Assembly (NCBI RefSeq): GCF_002262885.1
Contig: NZ_NKYF01000032.1
Span: 37,754 to 101,753 of the forward strand
DNA: 64,000 nucleotides
DNA from: Pseudonocardia sp. MH-G8
Lineage (GTDB): Bacteria > Actinomycetota > Actinomycetes > Mycobacteriales > Pseudonocardiaceae
Direction: 5' to 3'
In this document: one piece after another, positions 33,219-42,165 of the stretch
How the letters are laid out: each line of letters opens with the position of its first letter
Position numbering within the stretch: position 1 is the stretch's first letter
Translations under genes and position numbers: made by a program
Notes under the pieces: generated by a model
The model's database searches: none
Seen by the model: the letters and a program-made list of their open reading frames with translations, nothing else
What the model was told of the DNA's origin: nothing

Positions 33219-34711
33219 GACGGCCACCCGTCCCGAACCCGGGTGAGCAGCACCGGGTCGAACCCGGCGTCGGCCAGGTCGTCGAGTGTGTCCGAGCGGA
33301 TCGCCCCGGCCACCGGGCGGGCCCGCCGATCGGTATCCGGGCGGAAGATTTCGTTGGACACGACCTGCGGGCCGTCGGCGCCGACCACTTCGCGGATCGA
33401 CGAGACCACCCGCGTGCCCCGGCTGCCGGGGACGCGGGCGAGGTGGACGACGAAGTGCACCGCTCCGGCGACGAGCAGGTTGGTCGCCTCCAGCGGCAAC
33501 CTCTCCGGGCCCTGCGCGGCGTAGGAGGCGAGACGGGTGAACGCGATCGCCGAGCTGGAGGCGTGCAGCGTGGCCATGCTGCCGTCGTTGCCCTGGCTCA
33601 TGGCGTTGCACATCGGGATGACCTCGGGTCCGCGGATCTCCCCGACGATGACCCGGTCCGGCGACATCCGCAGCGCCCACCGCACCAGGTCCGCCTGGGT
33701 CACCGCGCCCTCGCCCTCGACGTTGGCCTCTCGGGCCTGGAACGCGGTCACGTCGGCGTGCACGTCCGGGTCGGTCTCCAGGCCGAGTTCGAAGGCGTCC
33801 TCGATGGTCACGATGCGTTCCATCGGATCCATCTCCGCGGCCAGGGCGCGCAGCAGCGTGGTCTTGCCCTCGCCGGTGCCGCCGACGATCACCAGGTTCT
33901 TCCGCGCGCCCACACACGCCCGCAGGAACCGGATCAGGATGTCGTCGACGGTGCCGCGCAGACGCAGATCGTCGAGCGTGACGCGCGGGAAGCGGTGACG
34001 GCGGATCGACAGCGACGTCACCCCGCCCGCGGTCACCGCCATCACCGCGAACAGCCGCTCCCCGCCGGGAAGTTGCAGGTTGACCGACGGGCTGCCGTGG
34101 TCGAAGCGGCGTTCCTGGCTGGACGCGCGGGCCGCGAGCAGCCGCACGAGTTCGGTCAGCTCGTCGTTGGATCGCGCGATCGGGCCTACCCGCTTGCGCA
34201 GCCCGTCCGCGTACTGGACGAAGACGCGGTCGAACCGGTTCGCGTTGATCGTCTCGATCCGGGGGTCGTCGAGCAGCGGCTGCAGACCCGCCATCCCGAA
34301 CAGCTCGTCGACCACCTCGGCGACCACGCGCCGCTCGCTCTCGGGCGGCACCAGGGGCCGGTTGGCGGTCAGCTCCCGCTCCGCGAACGCGTTCACCGCG
34401 CCGTCGACGATCTCCCGCGCGAGTGCCCGGTGCCCCTCCGGTGTGGTGCGGGCGCCGGTGCGCCGCCGCTGCTCCTCCACCCGGCCCGGGAGCTGGGCGG
34501 CCAGGACCGACCGGACATGGTCACGCAGCCGTCGTTCCGCCGCCTCGGCCGGCCCCCGCGGCTCCCGCGCATCATCGAGCGAGCCGTCAGCGAACGGCAC
34601 CAGTCCGCCTCGTCGCGCGCCGCGATCGCGCAACGGCACCACGGCGCCCGGTTCCGCGTGCTCGCTGCGCCACGCCTGGTTCGACCGGCGGGTCCCGCCG
34701 CTGTCGGTCAT
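33215..34711 (-). CDS. tadA: TadA/CpaF pilus assembly ATPase
   Basis: A 498-residue secretion ATPase that drives pilus polymerisation. Walker A is VGGTGEGKTT, the Asp box is RIVTIEDAFELGL, Walker B is SPDRVIVGEIRGPEVIPM, and the His box is NDGSMATLHASS. The N-terminal 90 residues are an arginine-rich extension. The ATG has GGGAGG upstream and overlaps the stop of the CpaE-like gene. Full length for the family (about 450-500). Confidence 0.95.
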   Translation of the reverse strand: MTDSGGTRRSNQAWRSEHAEPGAVVPLRDRGARRGGLVPFADGSLDDAREPRGPAEAAERRLRDHVRSVLAAQLPGRVEEQRRRTGARTTPEGHRALAREIVDGAVNAFAERELTANRPLVPPESERRVVAEVVDELFGMAGLQPLLDDPRIETINANRFDRVFVQYADGLRKRVGPIARSNDELTELVRLLAARASSQERRFDHGSPSVNLQLPGGERLFAVMAVTAGGVTSLSIRRHRFPRVTLDDLRLRGTVDDILIRFLRACVGARKNLVIVGGTGEGKTTLLRALAAEMDPMERIVTIEDAFELGLETDPDVHADVTAFQAREANVEGEGAVTQADLVRWALRMSPDRVIVGEIRGPEVIPMCNAMSQGNDGSMATLHASSSAIAFTRLASYAAQGPERLPLEATNLLVAGAVHFVVHLARVPGSRGTRVVSSIREVVGADGPQVVSNEIFRPDTDRRARPVAGAIRSDTLDDLADAGFDPVLLTRVRDGWPS

Positions 34712-35589
34712 GAGGCCCTCCCTGCCATATTTGGGTCGTTCGGCCCGTCGTCGCGGCGCGCGGTCGCACGCCGGCCCGCGCGCTTCGGGCGCCGGCCGGC
34801 GGGCGGAACGGGAGCGCGGGGCGCGAGCAGGTCCGCGATCTCCCGGGCGCACTGGCCCAGCAGGGACCGCCCGGGCCCGCTGTGGTGCCAGCGCAGCACG
34901 CTGCGCCGCCCGGACAGCACCGCCGCGCCCCGTGGGTCGAAGGGGACCCGGGCCAGCGGGGCGACGCCCAGCTCGCGGGCCACCGCGGCGATCGAGTGGC
35001 CGGCGCCCGCGAGGAGCAGGACCGGATTCCGCGACCACGCTCCGATCTCCGGGATCCGGCGCGCGAGGTGTGCCAGCTCGTCGGCATGCGCGCCGGTCAG
35101 CAGAACCATCACGTCCGCGGAGCGCAGCAGCGGCATCACCGGCGGCGACCCCGGGTCGACCCGGCCGCAGTCGGCCACCAGCACCGCGCCCGGGTGCGCG
35201 GCGGCGGCGAGCAGCGGGCCCAGGCCCAGGCCGCCCGTCAGGTCCGGGGCCGCGAGCACCGCGAGGGCACCACGGGCGCGCGCGGCGTCCGGCGGGGACG
35301 CGACCACCGGCAGGTTCCCGGACAGAGTCTGCGCGTGCCGCCAGAGCAGCCGAGCGTCCTCGGTGCCTCTTCCGTGTGGGGCCACCCCGCCGCGAGCGGC
35401 GGCAGCCAGGCTGAGCAGACCCGGCGACTGCGCCAGGCCGAAGCGCATCGCGATGTCACCCCCGGACGGATCGGCCTCGACGACGATCGCTCTCGCCGGC
35501 TCGGGCCAGCACGCTGCCAGCGCGAGGCACAGAGTCGTCACCCCGGGCGACCCCTTCACGCTCGCCACCGCGACCAGCACCGCGCTCAC
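34708..35589 (-). CDS. CpaE-like ParA/MinD-family ATPase of the tad locus
   Basis: A 293-residue protein starting at GTG that overlaps the SAF gene's stop. The N-terminus SAVLVAVASVKGSPGVTTLC is a deviant Walker A: the MinD-type KGG has become KGSPGVTT, keeping the signature Lys. VVEADPSGGDIAMRFG and VLVADCGRVDPG follow as the switch regions. CpaE/TadZ proteins place the pilus machine in the cell. The C-terminus is Arg and Pro rich. It directly precedes tadA. Confidence 0.85.
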   Translation of the reverse strand: MSAVLVAVASVKGSPGVTTLCLALAACWPEPARAIVVEADPSGGDIAMRFGLAQSPGLLSLAAAARGGVAPHGRGTEDARLLWRHAQTLSGNLPVVASPPDAARARGALAVLAAPDLTGGLGLGPLLAAAAHPGAVLVADCGRVDPGSPPVMPLLRSADVMVLLTGAHADELAHLARRIPEIGAWSRNPVLLLAGAGHSIAAVARELGVAPLARVPFDPRGAAVLSGRRSVLRWHHSGPGRSLLGQCAREIADLLAPRAPVPPAGRRPKRAGRRATARRDDGPNDPNMAGRAS

Positions 35590-36287
35590 CCACTCGCGGC
35601 GATCATCACGACGGCCAGCTGGCCCGGCGGCATTGCGGCGACCTCGCGGGCGGGCCCCTCGGGTAGCTGCACCGACACGACGGTGAGCTGCCCGGTGGCC
35701 GACGGCTCGACGCTCGCGACCACCCCCGGCCACGAACGCGGCGCGGCACGCTCGGATTCAGTTCCACCGTTCGCCGGGGCCGGGGCGGCGACCACCGAGA
35801 CCGGGTCACCGGGCGCGACCTCCAGTGGCAGCCGGCCGGGATCGAGCGCGACCGCCACGATTGCCTGGCCGGGCGGCAGCACACCGGCTCCGCCGAACGA
35901 CTCGGGCGTCAGCAACGCTCCCGCGGGGAGCGACACCGCGACCGGTCGCCCGATCAGCGCCGGTGCGGAGTCCGCGTCGACCGCGCGAACGTCGGAGTCC
36001 ACGGGCAGGGAGACCTGCCGGACGTCCGCAGCTGTCAGGACCTGCCCGACGGTGACCGCTCGTGCGGTGACGAGCACCGGCCGGCTGCCGCCGAACTGCA
36101 GTGTCAGGGCGAGCGCGCCGACCGCACAGGCCAGCACGAGCAGGATCCCGAGCAGCAGGTGCGGCACGCTGCGCCGACCGGCCGGCGCGGCCGGAGGGGA
36201 TGTCGACGTCCAGGGGTCGGGCTCCGGGTAGTCGCCGGCGTGCGGCGCGTCCTCGCGGGGTTCGCGAGGAGGAAGGGTCGTGCGCAT
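35586..36287 (-). CDS. SAF-domain / CpaB-like membrane protein
   Basis: A 233-residue protein with a proline-rich N-terminus, one transmembrane helix (VPHLLLGILLVLACAVGALA) and a SAF domain (VLVTARAVTVGQVLTAADVR, GRPVAVSLPAGALLTPESFG, IVAVALDPGRLPLEVAPGDP). This matches RcpC/CpaB proteins, which act in the cell envelope in pilus export. It has GGAGGTC upstream of the ATG and is the first gene of the tightly overlapping block running to TadG. Confidence 0.85.
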   Translation of the reverse strand: MRTTLPPREPREDAPHAGDYPEPDPWTSTSPPAAPAGRRSVPHLLLGILLVLACAVGALALTLQFGGSRPVLVTARAVTVGQVLTAADVRQVSLPVDSDVRAVDADSAPALIGRPVAVSLPAGALLTPESFGGAGVLPPGQAIVAVALDPGRLPLEVAPGDPVSVVAAPAPANGGTESERAAPRSWPGVVASVEPSATGQLTVVSVQLPEGPAREVAAMPPGQLAVVMIAASG

Positions 36288-36424
36288 GTCCGGACCTCCT
36301 GACCGGTCGTGACGAGGGCGCGCCGGATCGCCGCACCACCCGTCAGTCCGGTGCGTCGTGTCGCCGCGATATGGCTACTGCTGTCGCTTGCCGTACTGCC
36401 GACCACATACCGTGCTGCCGGAGG

Positions 36425-37414
36425 TCAGCCGCCTCCGGTGACCAGGGCCTGGGACTCCGCGACTCGGAACGCGGCCCCACCGCTGGTCGTGAGGCCAGGG
36501 AACGTGCCGCCGTCCCCTGCGCCGGACCACGTGACCGTCCAGCTCACGGAGACCGACACCGTGAACACCTCGCCGGGCCGCCCCGCCGACGAGCGCCGGT
36601 AGGTGTGCCCGCAGTCAGGCGACGGTGCCGCCGGGTCGGCCCCCGCGGTGTAGGGGGTACCCGGGCCACGGCAGACGAGTTCACTGCCGTCCCCCATGAC
36701 CCAGGTCGCCGACTCCGGGATCGCCCGCGCCGTCACGGACACCCCCGGGACCGACGCCGTCGCCTCGACCGGCGCCCAGTCGCCGTCGAGCCACAGCCAC
36801 GTCGGCAGGTTCACCAGCTGGTCGCCCACCGGACTCGCCGCGACGGCGGGATCGGGCAACCGCAGACGCTCCCGGGCCTGCGCGGCCAGCTCGGCAGGTG
36901 ACGGCCCCGCCGCATCCGTCGCCTGCTCACCGTCCGGGATCCACACCGGCGGCCGGTAAAGCGAGTCCCGGAACCCGTCCCCCGAACACCGCCACAGATA
37001 CCAGGCGCCGTCCTCACCGGGGTCGGGCTGCTGCTCGCGCACCACTGCGACGACCGGGACGACGACCACTGCGGCCGGGCGTGGCTCCGATGTGCCGAAC
37101 GACGCGGGCACCAGCCCGCCACCGGGCGGCTGGTAGTCGCTGATCACGTAGGAGCAACGCACCCCGTCGACGGGCTCCACGGCCTCGTCTGAACTCCCGC
37201 CCTCGCGCGGACCGGAGGCGCCGGGACCCGCCCGATCGCGCTCCGGCGTGGAACCCCCGCCAGAGCCCGCACCGAGATCGCACGCCGGTGACGGCGTCTC
37301 CGAGCATGACACCGAACCCCAGCCGTCGCCCGGCGGCGGCGGTTGCTGCGCGGGTTGAGCGAGCGCGCCGACCACCGCGACCAGTGCGGCGATCGCCGTC
37401 GGGGCCGTCAGCAT
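36425..37414 (-). CDS. secreted tad-locus protein, function unknown
   Basis: A 329-residue protein with a signal peptide (TAPTAIAALVAVVGALAQPA-Q), then a Pro/Gly/Ser/Glu-rich stretch and a folded domain with cysteine pairs and many tryptophans (GAWYLWRCSGDGFRDSLYRP, LPTWLWLDGDWAPVEATASV, ATWVMGDGSELVCRGPG). The last block, with CGHTYRRSSAG and VSVSVSWTVTW, resembles a PKD-like beta sandwich. Proteins of this sort are common beside actinobacterial tad genes. It overlaps the upstream lipoprotein gene by seven bases. Confidence 0.7.
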   Translation of the reverse strand: MLTAPTAIAALVAVVGALAQPAQQPPPPGDGWGSVSCSETPSPACDLGAGSGGGSTPERDRAGPGASGPREGGSSDEAVEPVDGVRCSYVISDYQPPGGGLVPASFGTSEPRPAAVVVVPVVAVVREQQPDPGEDGAWYLWRCSGDGFRDSLYRPPVWIPDGEQATDAAGPSPAELAAQARERLRLPDPAVAASPVGDQLVNLPTWLWLDGDWAPVEATASVPGVSVTARAIPESATWVMGDGSELVCRGPGTPYTAGADPAAPSPDCGHTYRRSSAGRPGEVFTVSVSVSWTVTWSGAGDGGTFPGLTTSGGAAFRVAESQALVTGGG

Positions 37415-37971
37415 GAGCCAAGTTCCTGGACGCCGTAGTCGGAGACCTTCCACGAACCGTCCGACTGCCGCTCCACCACGGCATTGATCAGCCTTCGCCC
37501 ACCGGGACCGTCCGTGGCGAGCGAGTCGTCCTCCTCCCGGTACTTCAGCCAGTTCGTCGAGTCGCCGCAGTCGGTCACGACTACCCGGGCCGGCGCACCA
37601 GCTGGTTCGACCGACAACACCTCCGGGGACAGGACCGGTGCTCCGCGAGTCACCAGACCGTTCGCGCTGTCCGCGTAGAGACCGCGCGAGAGGTTCGTCA
37701 GCGCGACGCCAGTGGCGTGCCGCCCCAGGTCCGGGGACTGCCAATCCGAAGTGGTTCCGGCGGCGACGAAGTCCGCCCACATCCCGCGGTACGCCGCGAG
37801 TGCCTCCTGTCCCGCGAGTTCCTCGGCCGACGGCGCGGGAGACGCCTGTTGAGAAGGCGCGACCGACGCCGAAGGCGGAGCGGTGTCGTCCGGCGGCGTG
37901 CTCGCCGAGCACCCGGCGACCAGCACGAGGACCACGACCAGGCCGGGCCTGGATCTGCCGACCATCGCCAT
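37408..37971 (-). CDS. lipoprotein of the tad locus
   Basis: A 187-residue lipoprotein with AGGAGG six bases before the ATG. The lipobox is LVAGC at about residues 17-21, after a hydrophobic leader (LVVVLVLVAG). The mature protein has a Ser/Pro-rich linker and a small domain (AGQEALAAYRGMWADFVAAG, VVTDCGDSTNWLKYREEDDS, SDGSWKVSDYGVQELGSC). The helical plus beta pattern resembles the NTF2-like or accessory domain often found beside secretion genes. It would be anchored outside the cytoplasmic membrane. It is the most upstream gene of the leftward tad unit. Confidence 0.8.
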   Translation of the reverse strand: MAMVGRSRPGLVVVLVLVAGCSASTPPDDTAPPSASVAPSQQASPAPSAEELAGQEALAAYRGMWADFVAAGTTSDWQSPDLGRHATGVALTNLSRGLYADSANGLVTRGAPVLSPEVLSVEPAGAPARVVVTDCGDSTNWLKYREEDDSLATDGPGGRRLINAVVERQSDGSWKVSDYGVQELGSC

Positions 37972-38119
37972 CGAACACCTCCTCGCAGGCGACCTCGGAC
38001 ACCGATCATCGGGCGATACTGATCACATGTACACCCACGCCCTGCACGGACAACGAAGTGCGTGAGCACGGACTTCACGATGCGGAAGGCGATCGCGACG
38101 ATGTTCACCCGTTCGGACC

Positions 38120-38806
38120 ATGAGCGAGGTGGGCAGCTGCTCGCTCGTCTGCGTCGAGGAGGCGGTGCCCCTCGCATCACGGGGCACTGCGGGCTTGGCC
38201 CTTGCCGGCGCGCTGCTCGGCGGCACGCTCATCGCGGTGACGCTCCCACGCCTGCTCGTGCACCGCGATTCGCTTCCCCGCCGTCGGTTGGTGATCGGTT
38301 GTTGCGCGGCGGCGGCGACCGGACTCTCGGTGGGGCTCCTCGCCATGCGCTTCGACGGGATCGAACTCGTGGCGTTCGGCTTCCTCGCCTGCGTCGGCGT
38401 CGTCCTGGCCGCGATCGACCTCGTCGAGCACCGGCTGCCCGGGTCCCTCGTCGTTCCGAGCTACGGCGTGCTGGGCGGCCTGCTCGCTCTTGAGGCGGTC
38501 AACACCGAACGCTGGGGGAACCTCGTCACCGCGCTCGCCGCCGCAATTTTGGTGGCGCTGGCCTACCTCCTCGTCGCTCTCGCGTCGAGCGGCGGTCTCG
38601 GCTCGGGGGACGTCAAGTTCGGCGGACTGCTCAGCATGGCGATGGGTTGGCAGGGATGGTCCGCGGTCGTGACCGGCACCGCGGTCGCGTGGCTGGGAGC
38701 TGCCGTCGTCCTGCTGGCCCTCCGCTGCGTCGGACGACGTCCCGGCGCGATGCCCATGGGGCCGCTCCTGCTCGTCGGCGCCTTGGTCGCTCTGGTGTGC
38801 GGCTGA
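38120..38806 (+). CDS. A24-family prepilin peptidase
   Basis: A 228-residue polytopic membrane protease that would cleave the Flp pilin and TadE/G leaders. Both catalytic aspartates are seen: one in VVLAAIDLVEHRLPG and one in GGLGSGDVKFGGLLSMAM, the GxGD motif. About six hydrophobic helices. It lacks the N-terminal methylase domain of full PilD, as in TadV/CpaA enzymes. It is transcribed divergently from the rest of the locus, 148 bases from the lipoprotein start. Confidence 0.9.
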   Translation: MSEVGSCSLVCVEEAVPLASRGTAGLALAGALLGGTLIAVTLPRLLVHRDSLPRRRLVIGCCAAAATGLSVGLLAMRFDGIELVAFGFLACVGVVLAAIDLVEHRLPGSLVVPSYGVLGGLLALEAVNTERWGNLVTALAAAILVALAYLLVALASSGGLGSGDVKFGGLLSMAMGWQGWSAVVTGTAVAWLGAAVVLLALRCVGRRPGAMPMGPLLLVGALVALVCG

Positions 38807-39428
38807 GCCGGGAGCAAATCGGCGCATCGCTGTTGCCCTCTGTTGACTCCGACATGGATCTGTCGCATGACAGCGATCCTTGGCTCACCGGACCGGTGGG
38901 CGTCGGGACCCGGCGGCCACGACCCCCGCACACACGACCGAGTTCGCCCTCGTCCACGGCGTCGCGGTGCTCGTCGACGGTCGGTGGGCCTCGATCGCGT
39001 CGCGCTGGCGGTGAAAGATCGGCCGGGCACGCAGGTCGGACTTGGCCATGCGAAAGCTCTTCTCGACCTGCCACAGGTCGTGGTAGGCGTCGATCACCGC
39101 CTGCCCGCTCATCGTCGAGGTGGGCAGGTTGGTGACGTAGACCAGCTGCCTTACGGCGTTGCCGGATCTCCTCGGCCAAGTGCGCGGCCGCCAGCTCGGT
39201 GTCCCCCGCTGCCGGCCGCGTCCCTGACCGCTCCGATCGTCGCGGGAGACGCCGAGTCATCGCTGGACGCTGCGGTCCCCGTCAAGTCAGCAGTCGTCCA
39301 CGCCGCTTCGCGGCTCGACACCCGCCGAGTGAGCGCCGCCGCTTCCGGAGCGACGGAGGACACGTCGCCAGTGACGGCGGACGGGTCTCGCTCACCGCTG
39401 GCTCCCGGGGGTCGATCGTCCAGTGGGG
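38807..39428. other. junction region with decayed genes
   Basis: No intact gene is seen between the prepilin peptidase and the radical SAM cassette. The right part holds an IS1634-type transposase scrap and an XRE-regulator scrap, listed separately. From 38807 to 38950 nothing is recognised. This is the left edge of the mosaic island. Confidence 0.55.
38955..39165 (-). pseudogene. IS1634-like transposase fragment
   Basis: About 60 residues of a DDE transposase C-terminal region survive: QLVYVTNLPTSTMSGQAVID followed by AYHDLWQVEKSFRMAKSDLR and ARPIFHRQRDAIEAH. The Tyr/Glu/Lys-rich block with KSFRMAKSDL is typical of IS1634/IS4-group enzymes. Sequence on both sides is unrelated, so this is a scrap. 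Its upstream edge abuts the XRE fragment inside a codon run. Confidence 0.75.
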
Positions 39429-39434
39429 GGTGCA
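39166..39434 (-). pseudogene. N-terminal fragment of an XRE regulator
   Basis: On the minus strand, ELAAAHLAEEIRQRRKAAGL matches the start of the helix-turn-helix of the intact regulator at 43599-45059 (VEPAAARLAEEIRRRRKAAG). Upstream a different frame encodes an Asp/Ser/Ala-rich lead-in, so a frameshift lies near 39230. The rest of the gene has been replaced by the IS1634 scrap. The palindromic operator at 39429-39460 precedes it, as one precedes the intact copy. This is a decayed paralogue. Confidence 0.65.
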
Positions 39435-39460
39435 ACAACAGGGCCGCGGGTTGTTGCCCC
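39429..39460. promoter_or_regulatory. palindromic operator, copy 1
   Basis: GCAACAAC at 39432-39439 pairs with GTTGTTGC at 39450-39457, and the right arm extends as GTTGCCCCGT. It lies between the decayed XRE fragment and the radical SAM gene, about 90 bases before the latter's start. On the minus strand a TACGAT box follows the right arm at the same place as TACAAT in copy 2. Confidence 0.75.
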
Positions 39461-39552
39461 GTGTCGAGATCGTAGCTCGACTGATCACATGTAGTTCGCG
39501 GTTCTCCACGATCCGCGACCACATTGCCAGGTACAGACTGGAGGGCCACGAC

Positions 39553-40758
39553 GTGACGCTCCACACCGGGGTCGGCCGGGTCCGACCACTCGCCTACCAC
39601 GACCGGGCCGCAGTCGATCCGGCGCTGCTAGACGTGGTGGAGTACCGCAAGTCCGGGCTGAGCCTGAACTGGATCATCGGCTGCCCGCTGGACTGCGGCT
39701 ACTGCGTGCGGCACCTGTTCGGCAACTTCGCCATGAAGGTCCCCCGCGCGCTCACCACGGACCGGGCGGCGTTCGAGTTGCTGGTCGCCCACCGGTTCTT
39801 CCAGCCGCACGTCACCCCGATCCAACTGCTCAACCGGGCCACCGACCCGATGCTGCCCGCGGTGAAGCCGCACCTGTTCACGATGCTGCGGATGCTCGAC
39901 GACGCCGGCCTGACCAACCACGTCCTGATCATCACCCGCTGGCGGGTCGACGCGGCCGACTGCGCCGCGCTGAACGCGTTGCAGAACCTGCGGGTGACGT
40001 TACTGGTCACCTACTCCGGCATCGACGACGACCGGATCGAACCGGTCGACTCTCAGATCGCCGGCGCCTCGCTGCGCACCGCCCATGCTCACGCCGGCCG
40101 GTTGCGGGTGGTGCTGTACTGGCGCCCGCTCGTGCCCGGCCTCAACGACACCGACGCCCACCTCGCCGCCGCGATGGAGCTGTCGCGGCACGCGCAGGCG
40201 ACGGTGTTCACCGGCTTGTTCTTCCGTGACGAGATCCGGGCCTACTACCGCGATCACGGCCTGCCCGAACCCTATGAGCACACCGCGCGTCGCAAGGTGT
40301 TCCCCGAACACCTCGAGCAACGCGTTCTGGCCGCCGCCGCGGCCCGCATGCCGGGTGGGTCGCCGGTGTTCCGCAAGACCAGCTGCGCGGTCAGCTACGC
40401 CCACGGTCTACCGGACTACAACGGTCACGTCGGGATCCGCGAGCTGTGCGATATCTGCCCCACCGCCCAGCTCGCCCGCTGCACCGACGCCGCGACCGTC
40501 CCGGCTGCCGCGGATGTGGCGGTGATGGCCGCCGGGCTCGGGGGTGCGCTGGTCGAGGTGGCCGACCGGGCGGTGATCGTGTCCGGGCTCGACGAGCAGC
40601 GCCGCTACCTGATGCAACACACCCTGCGCCACCAGGTCCACGACATCGCCAAGCCTCACCACCCTCGCCGGCACGGCCGCGCCGACCTTGGCTGGCCCAC
40701 CGCCACGCCCATCCCGGCGGCCGAGACCGCCACCGTTCAGGAGGTGAACACGCGATGA
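39553..40758 (+). CDS. radical SAM enzyme with C-terminal cysteine cluster
   Basis: A 401-residue protein. The 4Fe-4S/SAM motif is CPLDCGYC at residues 44-51 (CxxxCxxC), within LNWIIGCPLDCGYCVRHLFG. LLNRATDPMLPAVKPH and HVLIITRWRV follow as in spore photoproduct lyase-like radical SAM proteins. Near the C-terminus TSCAVSYAHG and ELCDICPTAQLARC hold further cysteines, possibly for an auxiliary cluster. The GTG has GGAGG eight bases upstream. It begins an operon with an exonuclease (ATGA overlap). Related proteins are annotated Rv2578c-like; the substrate is unknown. It might modify a nucleic acid base or peptide. Confidence 0.87.
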   Translation: MTLHTGVGRVRPLAYHDRAAVDPALLDVVEYRKSGLSLNWIIGCPLDCGYCVRHLFGNFAMKVPRALTTDRAAFELLVAHRFFQPHVTPIQLLNRATDPMLPAVKPHLFTMLRMLDDAGLTNHVLIITRWRVDAADCAALNALQNLRVTLLVTYSGIDDDRIEPVDSQIAGASLRTAHAHAGRLRVVLYWRPLVPGLNDTDAHLAAAMELSRHAQATVFTGLFFRDEIRAYYRDHGLPEPYEHTARRKVFPEHLEQRVLAAAAARMPGGSPVFRKTSCAVSYAHGLPDYNGHVGIRELCDICPTAQLARCTDAATVPAAADVAVMAAGLGGALVEVADRAVIVSGLDEQRRYLMQHTLRHQVHDIAKPHHPRRHGRADLGWPTATPIPAAETATVQEVNTR

Positions 40759-41471
40759 GCGAGGTCCCCGGCCTGGCCTTTCCCTGGCGAGCCGACATCA
40801 CCGGCCGCGACGTCGTGGTCGTCGACGTGGAAGGCAACGGTCAACAACCCCCGGAGATCGTCGAGATCGCCATCCTCTCCCTGGGCAGTAACCGTGACGT
40901 GTCCACCTCAGACCTGCGGACCTGGCTGGTCCGGCCCACCCGCCCGATCACCGGACTGGTCACTGGGAGGGTCCACGGCATCACCAACGCCGACGTCGCC
41001 ATCGCACCCCGCTGGACCGACATCGCCACCGAGGTCGCGGCCGTGCTCGGTGACCGGGTCGTCATCGCCCACAACGCCACCGTCGAACGCCGCGTCCTGG
41101 CCGACCACCTGCCCTCCTGGCGCCCGCCGCTGATGCTCGACACCCTGCGCCTGGCCAAGACGGTCTGGCCCGCACTCCCGGGTGGCTACGGCCTGGACAA
41201 CCTCATCCGTCACGCCGCCCTCACCCCACCCAACATCACCGGCGCCCTCGGCGCCGCATCGACCCAGGGCCGACGTCACCGTGCCGGATACGACACCTGG
41301 ATGACGGCCGCCCTGCTCATCACCCTGGTCCGCGGCGGCGGCCTCACCTGGGATCAACTCCTCACCGCCGCCTGCCTCCCCGACCCGGCACCCCCGCAAC
41401 CACCGGGCACCTCCGGGTCGGCGGGCGCTGCAGGGCAGTCAGGAAACGGGGAGACGGAGGGGCTGTGGTGA
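40755..41471 (+). CDS. DEDDh 3'-5' exonuclease
   Basis: A 238-residue exonuclease of the DnaQ type. Motif Exo I is VVVVDVEGNG (Asp24, Glu26), Exo II is around VVIAHNATVERRVLADH, and Exo III is HRAGYDTWMTAALL with the His and Asp of the DEDDh subclass. These bind two metals and trim DNA or RNA 3' ends. The last 30 residues are Pro/Gly/Ser rich. The start overlaps the radical SAM stop and the end overlaps the kinase-like gene, so the three products are made together. Confidence 0.88.
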   Translation: MSEVPGLAFPWRADITGRDVVVVDVEGNGQQPPEIVEIAILSLGSNRDVSTSDLRTWLVRPTRPITGLVTGRVHGITNADVAIAPRWTDIATEVAAVLGDRVVIAHNATVERRVLADHLPSWRPPLMLDTLRLAKTVWPALPGGYGLDNLIRHAALTPPNITGALGAASTQGRRHRAGYDTWMTAALLITLVRGGGLTWDQLLTAACLPDPAPPQPPGTSGSAGAAGQSGNGETEGLW

Positions 41472-42082
41472 GCGGCGTGGAACGGCCGCTGACCATTGCG
41501 GTCACCGGCGCGCACTCGACCGGGAAGTCCACTTTCCTCGCCCGACTCGCCCACCGACTCCGCCAGCACGACCTCGAAGTCGCCACCGTCGCCGACCTCG
41601 GCGAACAGGCCCAACAGATCGGGCTCCCGATCCTGCACTCCCACACCTACACCTCCACTTTGTGGATCATGACGCGGGGAATCAGCAATGAGCTCGCCAC
41701 CTGGCCTCACGCCGACGTCCTGCTCGTCGACCGCCCCGTTCCCGACGCACTGGGCTACTACCTTGCCGCCCTGATCTACCGCGGCGAGACCCCCGACCCG
41801 ACCCTGCTCGGTCATCTGCGCACCCTCGCTGCACAGCACTCCATGCACTACGACCTGATCTTCCGCACCGAGCTCGACCACACCGTCCCGCTCGGCACCA
41901 ACAAGGCCCGCGACGACAACATCCGCTACCGACGCCTCGCCGACCACCACATCGCGACCGTGCTGCACGACCTGGGAATCGGCTACGAACTCCTCGCGAT
42001 CGACGGTCACGACACCGCCATCACCCGCGCCACCGCATTCACGCTCACCCAGCACACCGGCGATGACCTCGCCACCATCTGA
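41465..42082 (+). CDS. AAA_28/NadR-like P-loop nucleotide kinase
   Basis: A 205-residue P-loop protein. Walker A is VTGAHSTGKSTFLARL; LLVDRPVPDALGYYLAAL resembles the lid and Walker B region, and NIRYRRLADHHIATVLHDLG the C-terminal helix of the NadR/Ttd14-like kinase group (AAA_28). Such enzymes phosphorylate small nucleosides or nucleotides such as nicotinamide riboside. Two adjacent GTG codons at 41465 and 41468 are both possible starts; the second overlaps the exonuclease stop (GTGA). It is the last gene of the three-gene operon. Confidence 0.82.
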   Translation: MVSGVERPLTIAVTGAHSTGKSTFLARLAHRLRQHDLEVATVADLGEQAQQIGLPILHSHTYTSTLWIMTRGISNELATWPHADVLLVDRPVPDALGYYLAALIYRGETPDPTLLGHLRTLAAQHSMHYDLIFRTELDHTVPLGTNKARDDNIRYRRLADHHIATVLHDLGIGYELLAIDGHDTAITRATAFTLTQHTGDDLATI

Positions 42083-42165
42083 CACCAAATTCCTAGCCAC
42101 TCGGTGGCCCGAATCCCGGAGCCATTCATCGAGCAATTCATTATTTCGGAGCCGAACCGCAGTGG

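Noticed and set aside
39429..39460. Palindrome read as a rho-independent terminator of the XRE fragment
   Set aside because: The same arms recur before two other transcription units at matched positions, with a -10-like box beside two of them, which fits an operator better.
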